Below are positions 49,490-60,051 of a DNA stretch of 64,000 nucleotides, piece by piece. The stretch is from Bacteroidota bacterium. Lineage in GTDB: Bacteria > Bacteroidota > Bacteroidia > Chitinophagales > BACL12. Under the pieces are notes generated by a model that had not been told where the DNA came from, made no database searches, and worked only from the letters and a program-made list of their open reading frames with translations. The stretch is from contig JADKAC010000002.1 of assembly GCA_016715425.1 (NCBI GenBank), positions 247,501 to 311,500 of the forward strand. The letters run 5' to 3'. The first letter of the stretch is position 1; each line of letters starts with the position of its first letter. A program made the translations under genes and the position numbers.

Positions 49490-52400
49490 TTACTCTACAC
49501 TTTCTGATGATATATCCAAAGGTTCTACCTCTCCATTCCCTTCCAACTCAATCACATTCCCCTTCAACTCCACGCCATCCACAATCACTTTTATTTTCCC
49601 ATCGGCTTTAATTATTTCGATATGATAATGTTTATCATAATAGCGATAATTTACTTTATAGGAATTCCATTCTTCGGGAATGCAAGGAATAATTTTTAGT
49701 GTATTTCCTTCTTTGTGAATACCAAGAAATGATTCTGTAATTAAACGATATAACCATGCTGCGGAACCTGTGTACCAAGTCCATCCGCCACGACCGGCAT
49801 GTGGGTCACGGGAATATACATCGGCTGCAAGCACATAAGGTTCTACTTTATAAACCGCAACATCTTCTGCATTTTTTCCATGATTAACCGGATTTATCAT
49901 ATTTAATAATTCCCACACACGGGCATTATTTCCTAGTTTGGCAAATGCCATTATCATCCATATTGCAGCATGTGTATATTGGCCACCGTTTTCTCTTACT
50001 CCCGGAACATATCCTTTGATATAACCCGGATCCAATTCAGATTTATCGAATGCAGGTGTAAGTAATTTTATAATACCCACTTCTTGTTCCACTAAATTTT
50101 TATAAGCAGAATTCATTGCGGTTTCAATTAATTTTTCATTACCACCACCTGATAATACCGACCAACTTTGAGAGATAGAATCAATCATACATTCTTCATC
50201 GGTTTTAGATCCCAGCGGAGTTCCATCATCAAACCAAGCACGCTTATACCATTCACCATCCCACGCACTTTTATCAATATTCGCTTTCAATTTTGTTGCT
50301 TCTACTTTGCATGTTTCTGCAAAGGATTCATCATTATGTAAACTTGCCGTTTGTGCAAACTCATCCAAAATTTCATACAGGAAAAATGCAAGCCATACAC
50401 TTTCTCCCTTCCCTTCTTTACCCACTTTATCAAAGCCATCATTCCAATCGCCGGTACCTATTAAAGGCAAACCATGTTCACCGAAATTAAGTCCATGTTT
50501 AATTGCCCGAACACAATGATTATACAATGAAGCAGGAGCATGAGCCAGCAAGGGTAAATCATAATAAGATTCCTCTCCCGGGTTTAATAATCTGCCATCC
50601 AAGAAATCAATGGATACATCTAATATTGAAGTATCGTCGGTATGTTTTAGATAATAATTTGTTACAAAAGGAAGCCATAAATAATCATCAGAAATTCTTG
50701 TTCTCACTCCCCTGCCAACAGGCGGATGCCACCAATGCTGCACATCTCCTTCTTTAAATTGTCGTGAAGCTGAAAGTAAAATCTGTTTACGGGCAAGTTC
50801 AGGTCTGGTATGAAGTAGCGACATTACATCCTGCAATTGATCTCGGAAACCAAATGCACCGCCAGACTGATAAAATCCACTGCGACCCCAAAGTCTTGAG
50901 GAAAGTGTTTGATATGTAAGCCAACCGTTGGTAATTAAATTGATAGCCGTATCCGGTGTTTCTACTTGAAATGCATTAATAGTTTTTGCCCAATATGCTT
51001 TTACTTTTTGCAATGCATCTATTGCTTTCTCTTTACCCCGAAATGTCTTGCTTAATGCAATTGCATCCGTTTCATCTTTGCCGGCACCAATGCGGAAAAT
51101 AACTTCCTGCTCTTCACCATCTGCCAGGAATAAAGGAACTTGAATTGCACCACAGGGATCTAACGCCAGACCAACTTTTCCCGACAACTTCATTCGTGTT
51201 AAAGCATCCGGTTTTTTAAGATTTCCATTGCGTCCCAAAAATTCTGTTCGATCTCCTGTATAAGATTTTTTCAAATAATCCACATCAAAAAATGCTACCC
51301 TGCAATTGAATTCTGTATTGTATTGATTTTTTGCAAATAAGGCTTTGCTGTCCGGATCAATTTCGGTGTGAATATGCATTGCAGTTTTTGTTCTGACATC
51401 ACCCAACACCCATTCAATATATCCGGTGGCAGATAAATTGCGAGGTCTGCCACTTTTATTTCTAATTTTTATTACATTGAATTTCACAGCCGATTCTATA
51501 TCCACAAACACAGTCATTTCAGTATGTATTCCATCTTCCAAATGTTCAAACACACTGTAACCAAAACCATGTCGGGTAATATATGGAGACGCACCTCCGG
51601 CTGGCAATAATGAAGTTGACCAAACATGTCCGCCCTCTTCATCTCTTATATAAAACGCTTCTCCGCTGGTATCCGAAACCGGATCATTGCTCCAGGTACT
51701 TAATCTCAATTCATGCGCATTTTCAGTCCAGGTATATGTGGAGCCACTTTCTGAAATTACGGTTCCAAAATTTGGATTTGCAATTACATTCACCCAAGGT
51801 ACCGGTGTTCTATTTTCATTATCAGATATGATCACATACTCTTTTCCATCCGCAGAAAATCCACCTTTTCCATTAAAGAAGAGGAGATCCTTTGGCAATG
51901 GAAGTGTTGCTTCAGAACGAGGATAGGATTCGCTTTGTGCAATACGAGGTACAAGCACTTTTGCAATTTCTTTTTTATTCACATGATCTGCTAAAGAACC
52001 TACAGAATCGGAAATAATAATACGAGCTACAGTTTGGAATAAAATGCGATCCTCATTTGGAATCTGATCGGATGCCATAATAAATACTCCACCTTTTTTT
52101 CCCAATAACTCTGGAGGAATAAGTGCTTCAATATCACTTTGAAAGGATTGCCGGTAACCATAATGTGTTTCATTCCAAATTACAAGATCCACCACTAATC
52201 CTTTCAATCTCCAATAAGCATGGGCTTGAATCATATCATGCACTAAGGCAATATTTTCCTGACTTTCTACTATCAATAACACGATAGGCAAATCTCCCGA
52301 TATAGCATATCCCCACAAGCCGGATTGCTGTCTGCGGTTATTTATAAGCACCGTAGGATCCGCCCGGAATAAGGAATTCGGATATAATATTGAACTTGCC

Positions 52401-55400
52401 AATCTGCTAAATAACTGGGCTTCCCGCTCTGATGCATTTAAATGATGAAGCACTACCTGACTATGCGACCAAGCCAATTCAAACACTCTATCCTTATGGG
52501 ATTTATTATCGTAATACTTATTGATTAAATTCTGACAACCTTCTTTTGTTTCTGCAATTCCGGTTACCATATCAATTGTAATTGTCTCTTCAGGTTGAAT
52601 TGTAATTCTATACCGAATAGCTACAATTGGATCTAATACAGAACCCTGCCCTCCGCCAAGTTTACCGGGTTTCATCGCTTGCGGTTTTACTATTGTATTG
52701 CCATGGCCGATAAATGCCATGCGGTCTGTTTCATAGGATATTTCTTCCGGTTCTCTGCCTTCGGCAACCATCAAATGAAACATCCAGGGTGCATGTTCAT
52801 CGGCAGACCTTGGCCGACGTGTGCAGATGATCGCATTTTGATTAGGTAAAATTTCAGTTTGAACAAACAGTTTGCTAAAAGCCGGCGACATCAAATCAGA
52901 AATTGCAGGGGCTAATACTACTTCTGCATAACTTGTCAGTTCAATAGTTTTGGGTTTATCTCCGCAATGTGTTAAATGCAATCTGCGCATTTCAATATCA
53001 TCTTCAGGAGAAACCACAATTTCCGTATGTACATCTATTTCGTGCTGAGAAATATGGAAATCTACCCGACCTTGCGAATAAGCAACTTCATACTTCAATG
53101 TTTTTTTAAGTGTAGGTTGAAGCGTATTGGACCAAATTGTATCTTCTTTCACATCACGGATGTAACAGAATGAGCCCCAGTTATCGCAAGTAACATCATC
53201 ATGCCAGCGAGTGATGGCAATATCTTTCCAGCGGCTATATCCACCACCTGCATTACTTATCATTAAATGATATTTACCATTGGATAATAATTGTATTTCA
53301 GGAATAGGAGTGAAAGCAGTTTGCAGTATTCTGGTTTCCTGAGCAGTTGCCTTATAATTAATATCCTCAAGCGAAGTAGTATGCGCAAAAGCAGCAGTAG
53401 CTTTTGGTACTCTTTCTTGTAATAATAACAGTGTTGCTTTAAACTGTGGCTCCGCTTCAAACAATTTTTGCATAGGTTTATCCAATAGCAAATACGCTAA
53501 GGATAATAAACTCATACCATGGTGATGCGTCATGAATGAATAAACTATTGCCCTTGATTGACCACGAGGTAAACGTGAAGGTGTGTAATCCACTGCTTCA
53601 TAAAATCCATATCTTCCTTCAATACCTTTTTTGTGCAGCAACTCCAGATTTTCACAAGCTTTTTTAGGTTCTACCATCAATGCCATTACTGTGGCATAAG
53701 GTGCTATAACAGTGTCTTCTTCCAAACCACGTTTTAATCCCAAACCGGGTGCACCAAATGCACGATATTGGTAATTAGAACTTGCATTAATCATATTGTA
53801 ACCTGACTCAGAAATACCCCAAGGCCTGCCGGTTTTTTTACCGTATTTAATTTGCCAGTCCACTGCTGCTTTATAAGTTTCATCAAGCAATGTATTTTCA
53901 AAAGTAGGCATCACTAACAGCGGCATTAAATATTCGAACATGGAACCACTCCATGATAATAAAATAGATTCACCTTCCAGATTAGTTAATAAGCGACCCA
54001 ATGCAAACCAACTTTCTTCAGGAAGTTTACCTTGTGCAATACAAACAAATATGCAAAGCCGTACTTCAGATGCGAGTAAGTCATAATAGCTGGGATCAAT
54101 GCGGTGATCATGTACATTATAACCAATGGTGAACAGATGGCTATTTTTATCATACAGAAAATCCCATTGCATATCCGCAAATTCATCGCATTGATCTGCA
54201 AAATTTTTTGATGTAATAATTAATTCACCGATAGCATTTATTGATTGTGCTAATGCGAAATGCATTATTTCAAACCATTCTTTTTCAATCGTAGTGTTAT
54301 ATGAATTCTGCTTTCCGTTTACATTGGTCTGCAGTTCAATTGTTTTCCTTAATAAGGTATGCCAGGTAAAAGATATTTCCGGTGTAGAAATATTTTTAAA
54401 TTCAGCCGGGCCATTTTGTAATAAAATCCACGGTTTAAAAAATAAAAAATGTTGATGTATTTCATCTAAATCTTCGATAAGCATTTGCTTCCACCGAATT
54501 GTTTCAGTATTGGTTTCCTCCGTTAATTCATTTAGAAAATTTCGAATTTGTATATCTAAATCTTCATACTGTTTTTTAATTTCTAAAATAGAAGAAATTT
54601 CTGTTTCGCAGATTGCATTCAAATCATTCATCAGCGATTCAGGTATCTGCTGTTTTGTTTCAGTTAATGTATCTAAAAGCACACCTAAAGTATCCCGAAT
54701 TCCTTCAAATAATTTTAATCTGAATATTGGTTGATGTGGAATTGCGAATAATCCTTGTTTCAAAACCAACAAATGTCCTGCAAGATTTCCACTGTCCACA
54801 GTTGAAATATATTTTGGATAAAGTGGATGCAGAGTTTGTGTGTCATACCAATTATAAAAATGACCATTATAACGCTCCATTATTTTCATGGTTTTCAAAG
54901 TATTTGTAGAGCGTTCAATAAACTTCCCGATAGTAATATATCCAAATTCATAAGCACTTAAATTCGCCAATAATGCAATTCCAATATTGGTTGGCGAAGT
55001 GCGGTGAGCAATCAGTTCAACGGGTTGTTCCTGATAATTATCCGGAGGTAACCAACTATCTGTTGACACTACAAATTGCTCGAAGAAATTCCAGGTTTTT
55101 CTCGCCAGTTTCTGAAGAAAAATATGTTGATCATCAGATAATGTGGAAACAGGTTTTGCTTTTGGCTTACTGGTAATCCATGTGATAAGTGGCGCAGCAA
55201 TCCATAGAAATAAAATTGGTGCGGTGATATAAAGTTTCTCGGGTGCATATAAACATAAATAAGTAAATACTGCAACGGTGAGAAAAGGCTCTACCCACAT
55301 CGTAGCATATGCGGCTGCTAAACTCGATTGATATTCTTTTGAAGTATTTGCGGATGGCTCCCATTCCAATAAATATTTTTTAGAAATCAACATCCGCCAT

Positions 55401-58174
55401 AGTGTTCTCAATATTCCTCTCAAATTTGCATAGGCTTCATAAGGCAGACTAATAAGAGTGAATAAAGTTTTAACAGTAATTTCCTGTAGATTTTGATAAG
55501 AATTTTTTACATGATATCGCAGTAACACATTTTTGGGTTTTCTAAAAATATCAAAGAGAGTTGTAATAAAAATCGGGAACACAATAATCAGTGAAACAGC
55601 AATTGTCCAGAACAATACAGAAGGAAGAACAAACCATGCTAATAACAAAAATAACGTATGTGCTATCGGTACAAAACTGCGGCGGATATTATCAAATATT
55701 TTCCAACGGGATAATCCGGAAATGGGATTTTTATAACGTTGCTTTTGCGGGCCGGGCACTACCGGAAATAGCCAGGATATAATCTGCCAATCCCCTCGCA
55801 ACCAGCGTAATCTCACTTTCATATCTGCACGATATGTAGGCGGATATTTTTCGAACAATTGTACATCACTTAATAATCCGGAACGTATATAACAGCCTTC
55901 TAAAAGATCGTGACTAAGAATACGATTTTCAGGAAATTTCCTTTCCAAAACTTTATGAAAAATATCTACATCGTAAATACCTTTTCCGATAAAAGATCCC
56001 TCGCCAAATAAATCCTGATACACATCCGAAGATGCTCGGGTATAGGGGTCAATACCGGGTTCGTTGCCATGCATTTTTCTATATCTGGAACTTGAAATAT
56101 CCGGTAAACTAATAGTTACTCTTGGTTGTAAAATTCCATAGCCTTTCGTAACACGTTTCTTTTTTTCATCATACCATGCACGATTTAAAGGATGAGCCAT
56201 TGAGGCTACTAATTTCCATGCAGTATTTAAGGGTAGCTTAGTATCAGTATCTAATGTAATTACATATTTTATTTTCGGGAAAATAGATTGATCCCCTACA
56301 ATCAATGAAAAATGTTCACTCGAATTTTCTCTTAATAATAAATTTAAATCAGAAAGTTTCCCTCGTTTTCTTTCATATCCCATCCAAACATTTTCATTGG
56401 GATTCCAAATTCTTGGCCGGTGAAAAAGTAAAAACAAATCATTCTTATCTCTTTGATATTTTCTATTGAGAGCTTCAATACCTTTTTTTGCAGCATCTAA
56501 TATTAATTCATCTTCATCAGATTTTTCTTGTGCAGCATCCGTGAAATCAGTTAATAAACCGAAGTATAAATTGTTTTTTCTGTTGGCTAAAAATCTAACC
56601 TCTAATGATTCAATTAAATATTCTAGATCATCTATATTGGAAAGTAATGTAGGTACAACAATTAAGGTACTTGCCGATTCAGGAATATTATCGGAAAAAT
56701 CCATTCTCGGCAGCAGGTTAGGTTTCACTAATAGTGTTGTGAAAAAATTTACTACTGAAATAGCCAGTTGACTTGCACTAATTATAGCAAGAATACTCAC
56801 TAATACAAGCACCCAGGTATCTGAAGTTTCAGAAAATACTTTTAAGAAAATGGCAGCCCCAATTGCAAATGAGATTAATAAAATTGAAGTAATATAAAAG
56901 AACAGTGCATGACGTTTAAAATAATTTTGCATTTTGTCTATTCCTGACATATGCATTTTTACTCTCTTCTTTGTATCGCTTACTCCTTTTCCAATTAAAT
57001 AATATCCCACATGTGCTGTTCGTGGATCACTGCCTACAGTTGATCTGTCTTCATGCATTAATTGAATTGCAATTTGCGCAACACCTTCTTCACTCAATGC
57101 ACTTTTTTTAGCAATGTGCTCAACCACATGCCGATAATGATCTCGTGTAGAAAAATCCATGTTGCCATAAATTCCATTATTATCCTGCAACAATATTTTT
57201 TCTACTATACTGTGAGATTCAACAAAATTTCTCCAGTCAATGGATGCAAGTGTGCGCAAGCTTCCAATACTATTACTTATAGAAACCTGATCTGCTGCCT
57301 GCTTTTGATTTTCGGCATTTACCATTTCTGCACCGGTTAATCCACTGCCGGATAATTGCTGCTCCACCCAATTTAATACTAATGCGAGATCAGGTCCTTT
57401 ACCTCTTAACTGACGAATTAATTCTGCTACAAACGCACTTTTAATTGGCGGGTTGGACCTTGCCATATCTGCCAATGCAATTACAATTTCTTTTGGTGCA
57501 GTTTCAGCAGTTTCAATCATTTTTAACGCCCAATAATTCGCCAAATCTCTTTCCATTCTATCATTGGCAAATCGTGCAGAAACACGACGGATATTTTCTA
57601 TCAATGCCAATCGCAACATAATAGGAATAGACCACAATTCACCCAATTTTAAATTGGTAACGGTTTGATATGCTTCTAAAAAATTACTGAGATTTTCAAT
57701 ATCTATTCTTCCATCATTATGAGAAATTACTTGGAGAGCAATATCATAGCTGCGAGTAATACCTGTGGATTTACCTATAATAATTTGTGGTAAATCTTCA
57801 CTGTAATGTTTTGGAAAATGTGTTTTAGCAATGCGGATATGTTCTTCTATCAAATAAAAATTATCAATCAACCATTCACCCGCAGGTGTTATCTGATAAT
57901 CCTTTTTAATTGCATCGGTGATGAGCTTACGAATTTCCTGCAACACAATTTCATTATTCGCAAGTCTTTTTAATAAATGGTCTTTGGATGGCTTAGTACT
58001 GATTACATGTCGTGCTGCGAGTGCCTTACCAAATTGAATCATTTGATCAGAACTAAACAGCTCGTCCCGCATGGGTTCTTCAGTTAAATAATTTGGTGTG
58101 CTCCCATTTACATTCAACATTTTTCTCATATTGGATATGAGTGCGGTCGTTTCCGAATTCAATTTTAATTTCAT
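49490..58174 (-). CDS. Cyclic beta-1,2-glucan synthase-type protein (GT84 + glucoamylase-like + GH94)
   Basis: A 2894-residue membrane protein, the largest gene here. Order: N-terminal helical domain (~1-420), two transmembrane helices (~423-475), a GT84 domain (~500-800) with LDTDTKLPLN (DTD ~642-644, UDP-glucose/metal) and the acceptor motif RLRWLRGDWQI (~785), further membrane helices (to ~1010), a glucoamylase-like PF10091 domain (~1130-1560, RTSPTNIGIALL and ISESGYNMINASS), then two GH94-type glycoside phosphorylase blocks ending with GTGDWNDGFDKVG (~2575, catalytic Asp). This is the layout of NdvB/Cgs, which makes and tailors cyclic beta-1,2-glucan in the cell envelope. No gene for glucan export follows. 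It lies 16 nt after pgm, probably in one operon. A phosphorylase-only role is less likely because the GT84 DxD is intact. Confidence 0.9.
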   Translation of the reverse strand: MKLKLNSETTALISNMRKMLNVNGSTPNYLTEEPMRDELFSSDQMIQFGKALAARHVISTKPSKDHLLKRLANNEIVLQEIRKLITDAIKKDYQITPAGEWLIDNFYLIEEHIRIAKTHFPKHYSEDLPQIIIGKSTGITRSYDIALQVISHNDGRIDIENLSNFLEAYQTVTNLKLGELWSIPIMLRLALIENIRRVSARFANDRMERDLANYWALKMIETAETAPKEIVIALADMARSNPPIKSAFVAELIRQLRGKGPDLALVLNWVEQQLSGSGLTGAEMVNAENQKQAADQVSISNSIGSLRTLASIDWRNFVESHSIVEKILLQDNNGIYGNMDFSTRDHYRHVVEHIAKKSALSEEGVAQIAIQLMHEDRSTVGSDPRTAHVGYYLIGKGVSDTKKRVKMHMSGIDKMQNYFKRHALFFYITSILLISFAIGAAIFLKVFSETSDTWVLVLVSILAIISASQLAISVVNFFTTLLVKPNLLPRMDFSDNIPESASTLIVVPTLLSNIDDLEYLIESLEVRFLANRKNNLYFGLLTDFTDAAQEKSDEDELILDAAKKGIEALNRKYQRDKNDLFLLFHRPRIWNPNENVWMGYERKRGKLSDLNLLLRENSSEHFSLIVGDQSIFPKIKYVITLDTDTKLPLNTAWKLVASMAHPLNRAWYDEKKKRVTKGYGILQPRVTISLPDISSSRYRKMHGNEPGIDPYTRASSDVYQDLFGEGSFIGKGIYDVDIFHKVLERKFPENRILSHDLLEGCYIRSGLLSDVQLFEKYPPTYRADMKVRLRWLRGDWQIISWLFPVVPGPQKQRYKNPISGLSRWKIFDNIRRSFVPIAHTLFLLLAWFVLPSVLFWTIAVSLIIVFPIFITTLFDIFRKPKNVLLRYHVKNSYQNLQEITVKTLFTLISLPYEAYANLRGILRTLWRMLISKKYLLEWEPSANTSKEYQSSLAAAYATMWVEPFLTVAVFTYLCLYAPEKLYITAPILFLWIAAPLITWITSKPKAKPVSTLSDDQHIFLQKLARKTWNFFEQFVVSTDSWLPPDNYQEQPVELIAHRTSPTNIGIALLANLSAYEFGYITIGKFIERSTNTLKTMKIMERYNGHFYNWYDTQTLHPLYPKYISTVDSGNLAGHLLVLKQGLFAIPHQPIFRLKLFEGIRDTLGVLLDTLTETKQQIPESLMNDLNAICETEISSILEIKKQYEDLDIQIRNFLNELTEETNTETIRWKQMLIEDLDEIHQHFLFFKPWILLQNGPAEFKNISTPEISFTWHTLLRKTIELQTNVNGKQNSYNTTIEKEWFEIMHFALAQSINAIGELIITSKNFADQCDEFADMQWDFLYDKNSHLFTIGYNVHDHRIDPSYYDLLASEVRLCIFVCIAQGKLPEESWFALGRLLTNLEGESILLSWSGSMFEYLMPLLVMPTFENTLLDETYKAAVDWQIKYGKKTGRPWGISESGYNMINASSNYQYRAFGAPGLGLKRGLEEDTVIAPYATVMALMVEPKKACENLELLHKKGIEGRYGFYEAVDYTPSRLPRGQSRAIVYSFMTHHHGMSLLSLAYLLLDKPMQKLFEAEPQFKATLLLLQERVPKATAAFAHTTSLEDINYKATAQETRILQTAFTPIPEIQLLSNGKYHLMISNAGGGYSRWKDIAITRWHDDVTCDNWGSFCYIRDVKEDTIWSNTLQPTLKKTLKYEVAYSQGRVDFHISQHEIDVHTEIVVSPEDDIEMRRLHLTHCGDKPKTIELTSYAEVVLAPAISDLMSPAFSKLFVQTEILPNQNAIICTRRPRSADEHAPWMFHLMVAEGREPEEISYETDRMAFIGHGNTIVKPQAMKPGKLGGGQGSVLDPIVAIRYRITIQPEETITIDMVTGIAETKEGCQNLINKYYDNKSHKDRVFELAWSHSQVVLHHLNASEREAQLFSRLASSILYPNSLFRADPTVLINNRRQQSGLWGYAISGDLPIVLLIVESQENIALVHDMIQAHAYWRLKGLVVDLVIWNETHYGYRQSFQSDIEALIPPELLGKKGGVFIMASDQIPNEDRILFQTVARIIISDSVGSLADHVNKKEIAKVLVPRIAQSESYPRSEATLPLPKDLLFFNGKGGFSADGKEYVIISDNENRTPVPWVNVIANPNFGTVISESGSTYTWTENAHELRLSTWSNDPVSDTSGEAFYIRDEEGGHVWSTSLLPAGGASPYITRHGFGYSVFEHLEDGIHTEMTVFVDIESAVKFNVIKIRNKSGRPRNLSATGYIEWVLGDVRTKTAMHIHTEIDPDSKALFAKNQYNTEFNCRVAFFDVDYLKKSYTGDRTEFLGRNGNLKKPDALTRMKLSGKVGLALDPCGAIQVPLFLADGEEQEVIFRIGAGKDETDAIALSKTFRGKEKAIDALQKVKAYWAKTINAFQVETPDTAINLITNGWLTYQTLSSRLWGRSGFYQSGGAFGFRDQLQDVMSLLHTRPELARKQILLSASRQFKEGDVQHWWHPPVGRGVRTRISDDYLWLPFVTNYYLKHTDDTSILDVSIDFLDGRLLNPGEESYYDLPLLAHAPASLYNHCVRAIKHGLNFGEHGLPLIGTGDWNDGFDKVGKEGKGESVWLAFFLYEILDEFAQTASLHNDESFAETCKVEATKLKANIDKSAWDGEWYKRAWFDDGTPLGSKTDEECMIDSISQSWSVLSGGGNEKLIETAMNSAYKNLVEQEVGIIKLLTPAFDKSELDPGYIKGYVPGVRENGGQYTHAAIWMIMAFAKLGNNARVWELLNMINPVNHGKNAEDVAVYKVEPYVLAADVYSRDPHAGRGGWTWYTGSAAWLYRLITESFLGIHKEGNTLKIIPCIPEEWNSYKVNYRYYDKHYHIEIIKADGKIKVIVDGVELKGNVIELEGNGEVEPLDISSESVE

Positions 58175-58190
58175 GCCTCTGTTTATTCAA

Positions 58191-59828
58191 CTATATAGCA
58201 GCATTCACAATAGTCTGCGCTTCATCAATAATTTTATTCATATGTTCTTTACTCAAAAAACTTTCTACATAAATTTTATAAATATCTTCAGTACCGGAAG
58301 GTCTTGCTGCAAACCAACCATTCTTAGTTATCACTTGCAAACCACCAATGGATGCATTATTTCCCGGAGCAGTAGTTACTATTTTTTCAATTGTTTCGCC
58401 TGCAAGTTCTTTATGTTTGATTTGTGATTCGGAAAGATTTTTTATTTTTTCTTTTTGTGCCGGAGATGCTTTTGCTTCAATGCGATCATAAAAAGGTTTA
58501 CCAAATTCATCTGTAATTTCTTTATAAATATCACTCGGATCTTTTTGCATTTTCGCCATTATTTCCGCAGATAATAATGCAGGTATAAATCCATCTTTAT
58601 CTGTTGTCCAAACATTTCCATTTAATCTTGAAAAAGATGCCCCTGCACTTTCTTCACCAACAAAACAAAGTGAACCATCTACTAATCCATCTGCAAACCA
58701 TTTGAAACCGACAGGCACATTATATACTTTACGTTTTAATTTTTCTGCAATGCGATCAATCAGTTGAGTAGTTACTACTGTTTTTCCAACAGCAGCATTG
58801 GTATTCCATTGCGGACGATGTTGTAGTAAATAAAATACCGCAACAGATAAAAAATGATTTGGATTTAACAACCCCACACTTTTTGAAACAATGCCGTGGC
58901 GATCATGATCGGTATCACATGCAAAAGAAATATCAAAGCGATCCTTCATTGCAATCAATCCCTGCATAGCATAAGACGAAGATGGATCCATGCGAATTTT
59001 CCCATCCCAATCAACAGTCATAAAACTAAATGTGGGATCTACTTTTTTATTTACTACAGTGAGATTAAGTTTATAATGTTCTGCAATAGGCTCCCAATAA
59101 TTTACTCCTGCACCACCCAGCGGATCTACTCCTATATTAATTTTTGAATCACGAATTAGATTCATGTCAATTACATTCCCTAAATCTTTAATGTAATTAT
59201 GTAAATAATCATGACGATGTGTAGTGGATGCAGACAATGCTTTTTTAAGAGCAATTCTTTTTACGGATTGCAGATTATTTTCTAACAATTCATTTGCTTT
59301 TGCCTCAATCCAATTTGTTATTGTGCTGGATGCTGGGCCACCATTCGTAGGATTATATTTAAAGCCTCCATCATCCGGTGGATTGTGTGAAGGCGTAATT
59401 ACAATACCATCTGCCAAACCATTTTTGCGTCCATTATTATATTGCAAAATTGCATGAGAGATAGCAGGTGTTGGTGTATATTCATCATCCGTTGCAATCA
59501 TCACATCTATATTATTTGCTGCTAATACTTCCATAGTAGTTGCAAAGGCAGGAGCAGAAAGTGCATGTGTATCAAAACCAAGAAATAATGGCCCATCTAT
59601 TTTTTGCTCATTGCGATAAAAACAAATTGCTTGTGTAATTGCAAGTATATGATTTTCATTAAACGAATTATGTAATGAAGAACCCCGATGGCCTGAAGTA
59701 CCAAATGCAATCCGCTCTGAAGGCACTTTATAATCTGGCTTACCTGTATAATATTTAGTTACCAGTCGTGGAATATTTACTAAAATATTTTGTTCTGCAG
59801 GTTTCCCTGCCTGAGGATTTATTCTCAT
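58191..59828 (-). CDS. pgm: Phosphoglucomutase (alpha-D-glucose phosphate-specific)
   Basis: A 545-residue cytosolic enzyme of the E. coli Pgm type that interconverts glucose-1-phosphate and glucose-6-phosphate. Visible are FGTSGHRGSS at 42-51 (sugar contact), TPSHNPP with the phosphoserine S147, the metal loop DTDHDRHG near 305, GEESAGASF (sugar binding) and RPSGTEDIYKIY near the end (phosphate binding). Full length. It lies 16 nt upstream of the glucan synthase gene, so it may supply glucose-1-phosphate for UDP-glucose used by that enzyme (inference), and near the oxidative pentose-phosphate operon that uses the other product. Confidence 0.96.
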   Translation of the reverse strand: MRINPQAGKPAEQNILVNIPRLVTKYYTGKPDYKVPSERIAFGTSGHRGSSLHNSFNENHILAITQAICFYRNEQKIDGPLFLGFDTHALSAPAFATTMEVLAANNIDVMIATDDEYTPTPAISHAILQYNNGRKNGLADGIVITPSHNPPDDGGFKYNPTNGGPASSTITNWIEAKANELLENNLQSVKRIALKKALSASTTHRHDYLHNYIKDLGNVIDMNLIRDSKINIGVDPLGGAGVNYWEPIAEHYKLNLTVVNKKVDPTFSFMTVDWDGKIRMDPSSSYAMQGLIAMKDRFDISFACDTDHDRHGIVSKSVGLLNPNHFLSVAVFYLLQHRPQWNTNAAVGKTVVTTQLIDRIAEKLKRKVYNVPVGFKWFADGLVDGSLCFVGEESAGASFSRLNGNVWTTDKDGFIPALLSAEIMAKMQKDPSDIYKEITDEFGKPFYDRIEAKASPAQKEKIKNLSESQIKHKELAGETIEKIVTTAPGNNASIGGLQVITKNGWFAARPSGTEDIYKIYVESFLSKEHMNKIIDEAQTIVNAAI

Positions 59829-60051
59829 TGTACTTTATTTTTTCTATTATTAATTATTGAAATATTTCGAATTACATTTTTTAATTAAAACTCCACAATA
59901 TTATTTTCCAAAAGTTTCTCATCAACTCTTCCGGAAAAAGAAGATTTATAACTCAATTGATTATTCTAATATTAAGAAAAATAAAGTAATTCAGTTTAAT
60001 TATAAATTCTTCTATGTAGCTTTTCAATTTCTTATTGTATTTGTATTGTTT
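59829..60051. other. Intergenic region between pgl and pgm
   Basis: 223 bp, strongly AT-rich. It should contain the promoter of the leftward pgm-glucan synthase unit. I see no convincing TAnnTTTG box and no hairpin, so the promoter type is open. Confidence 0.5.
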
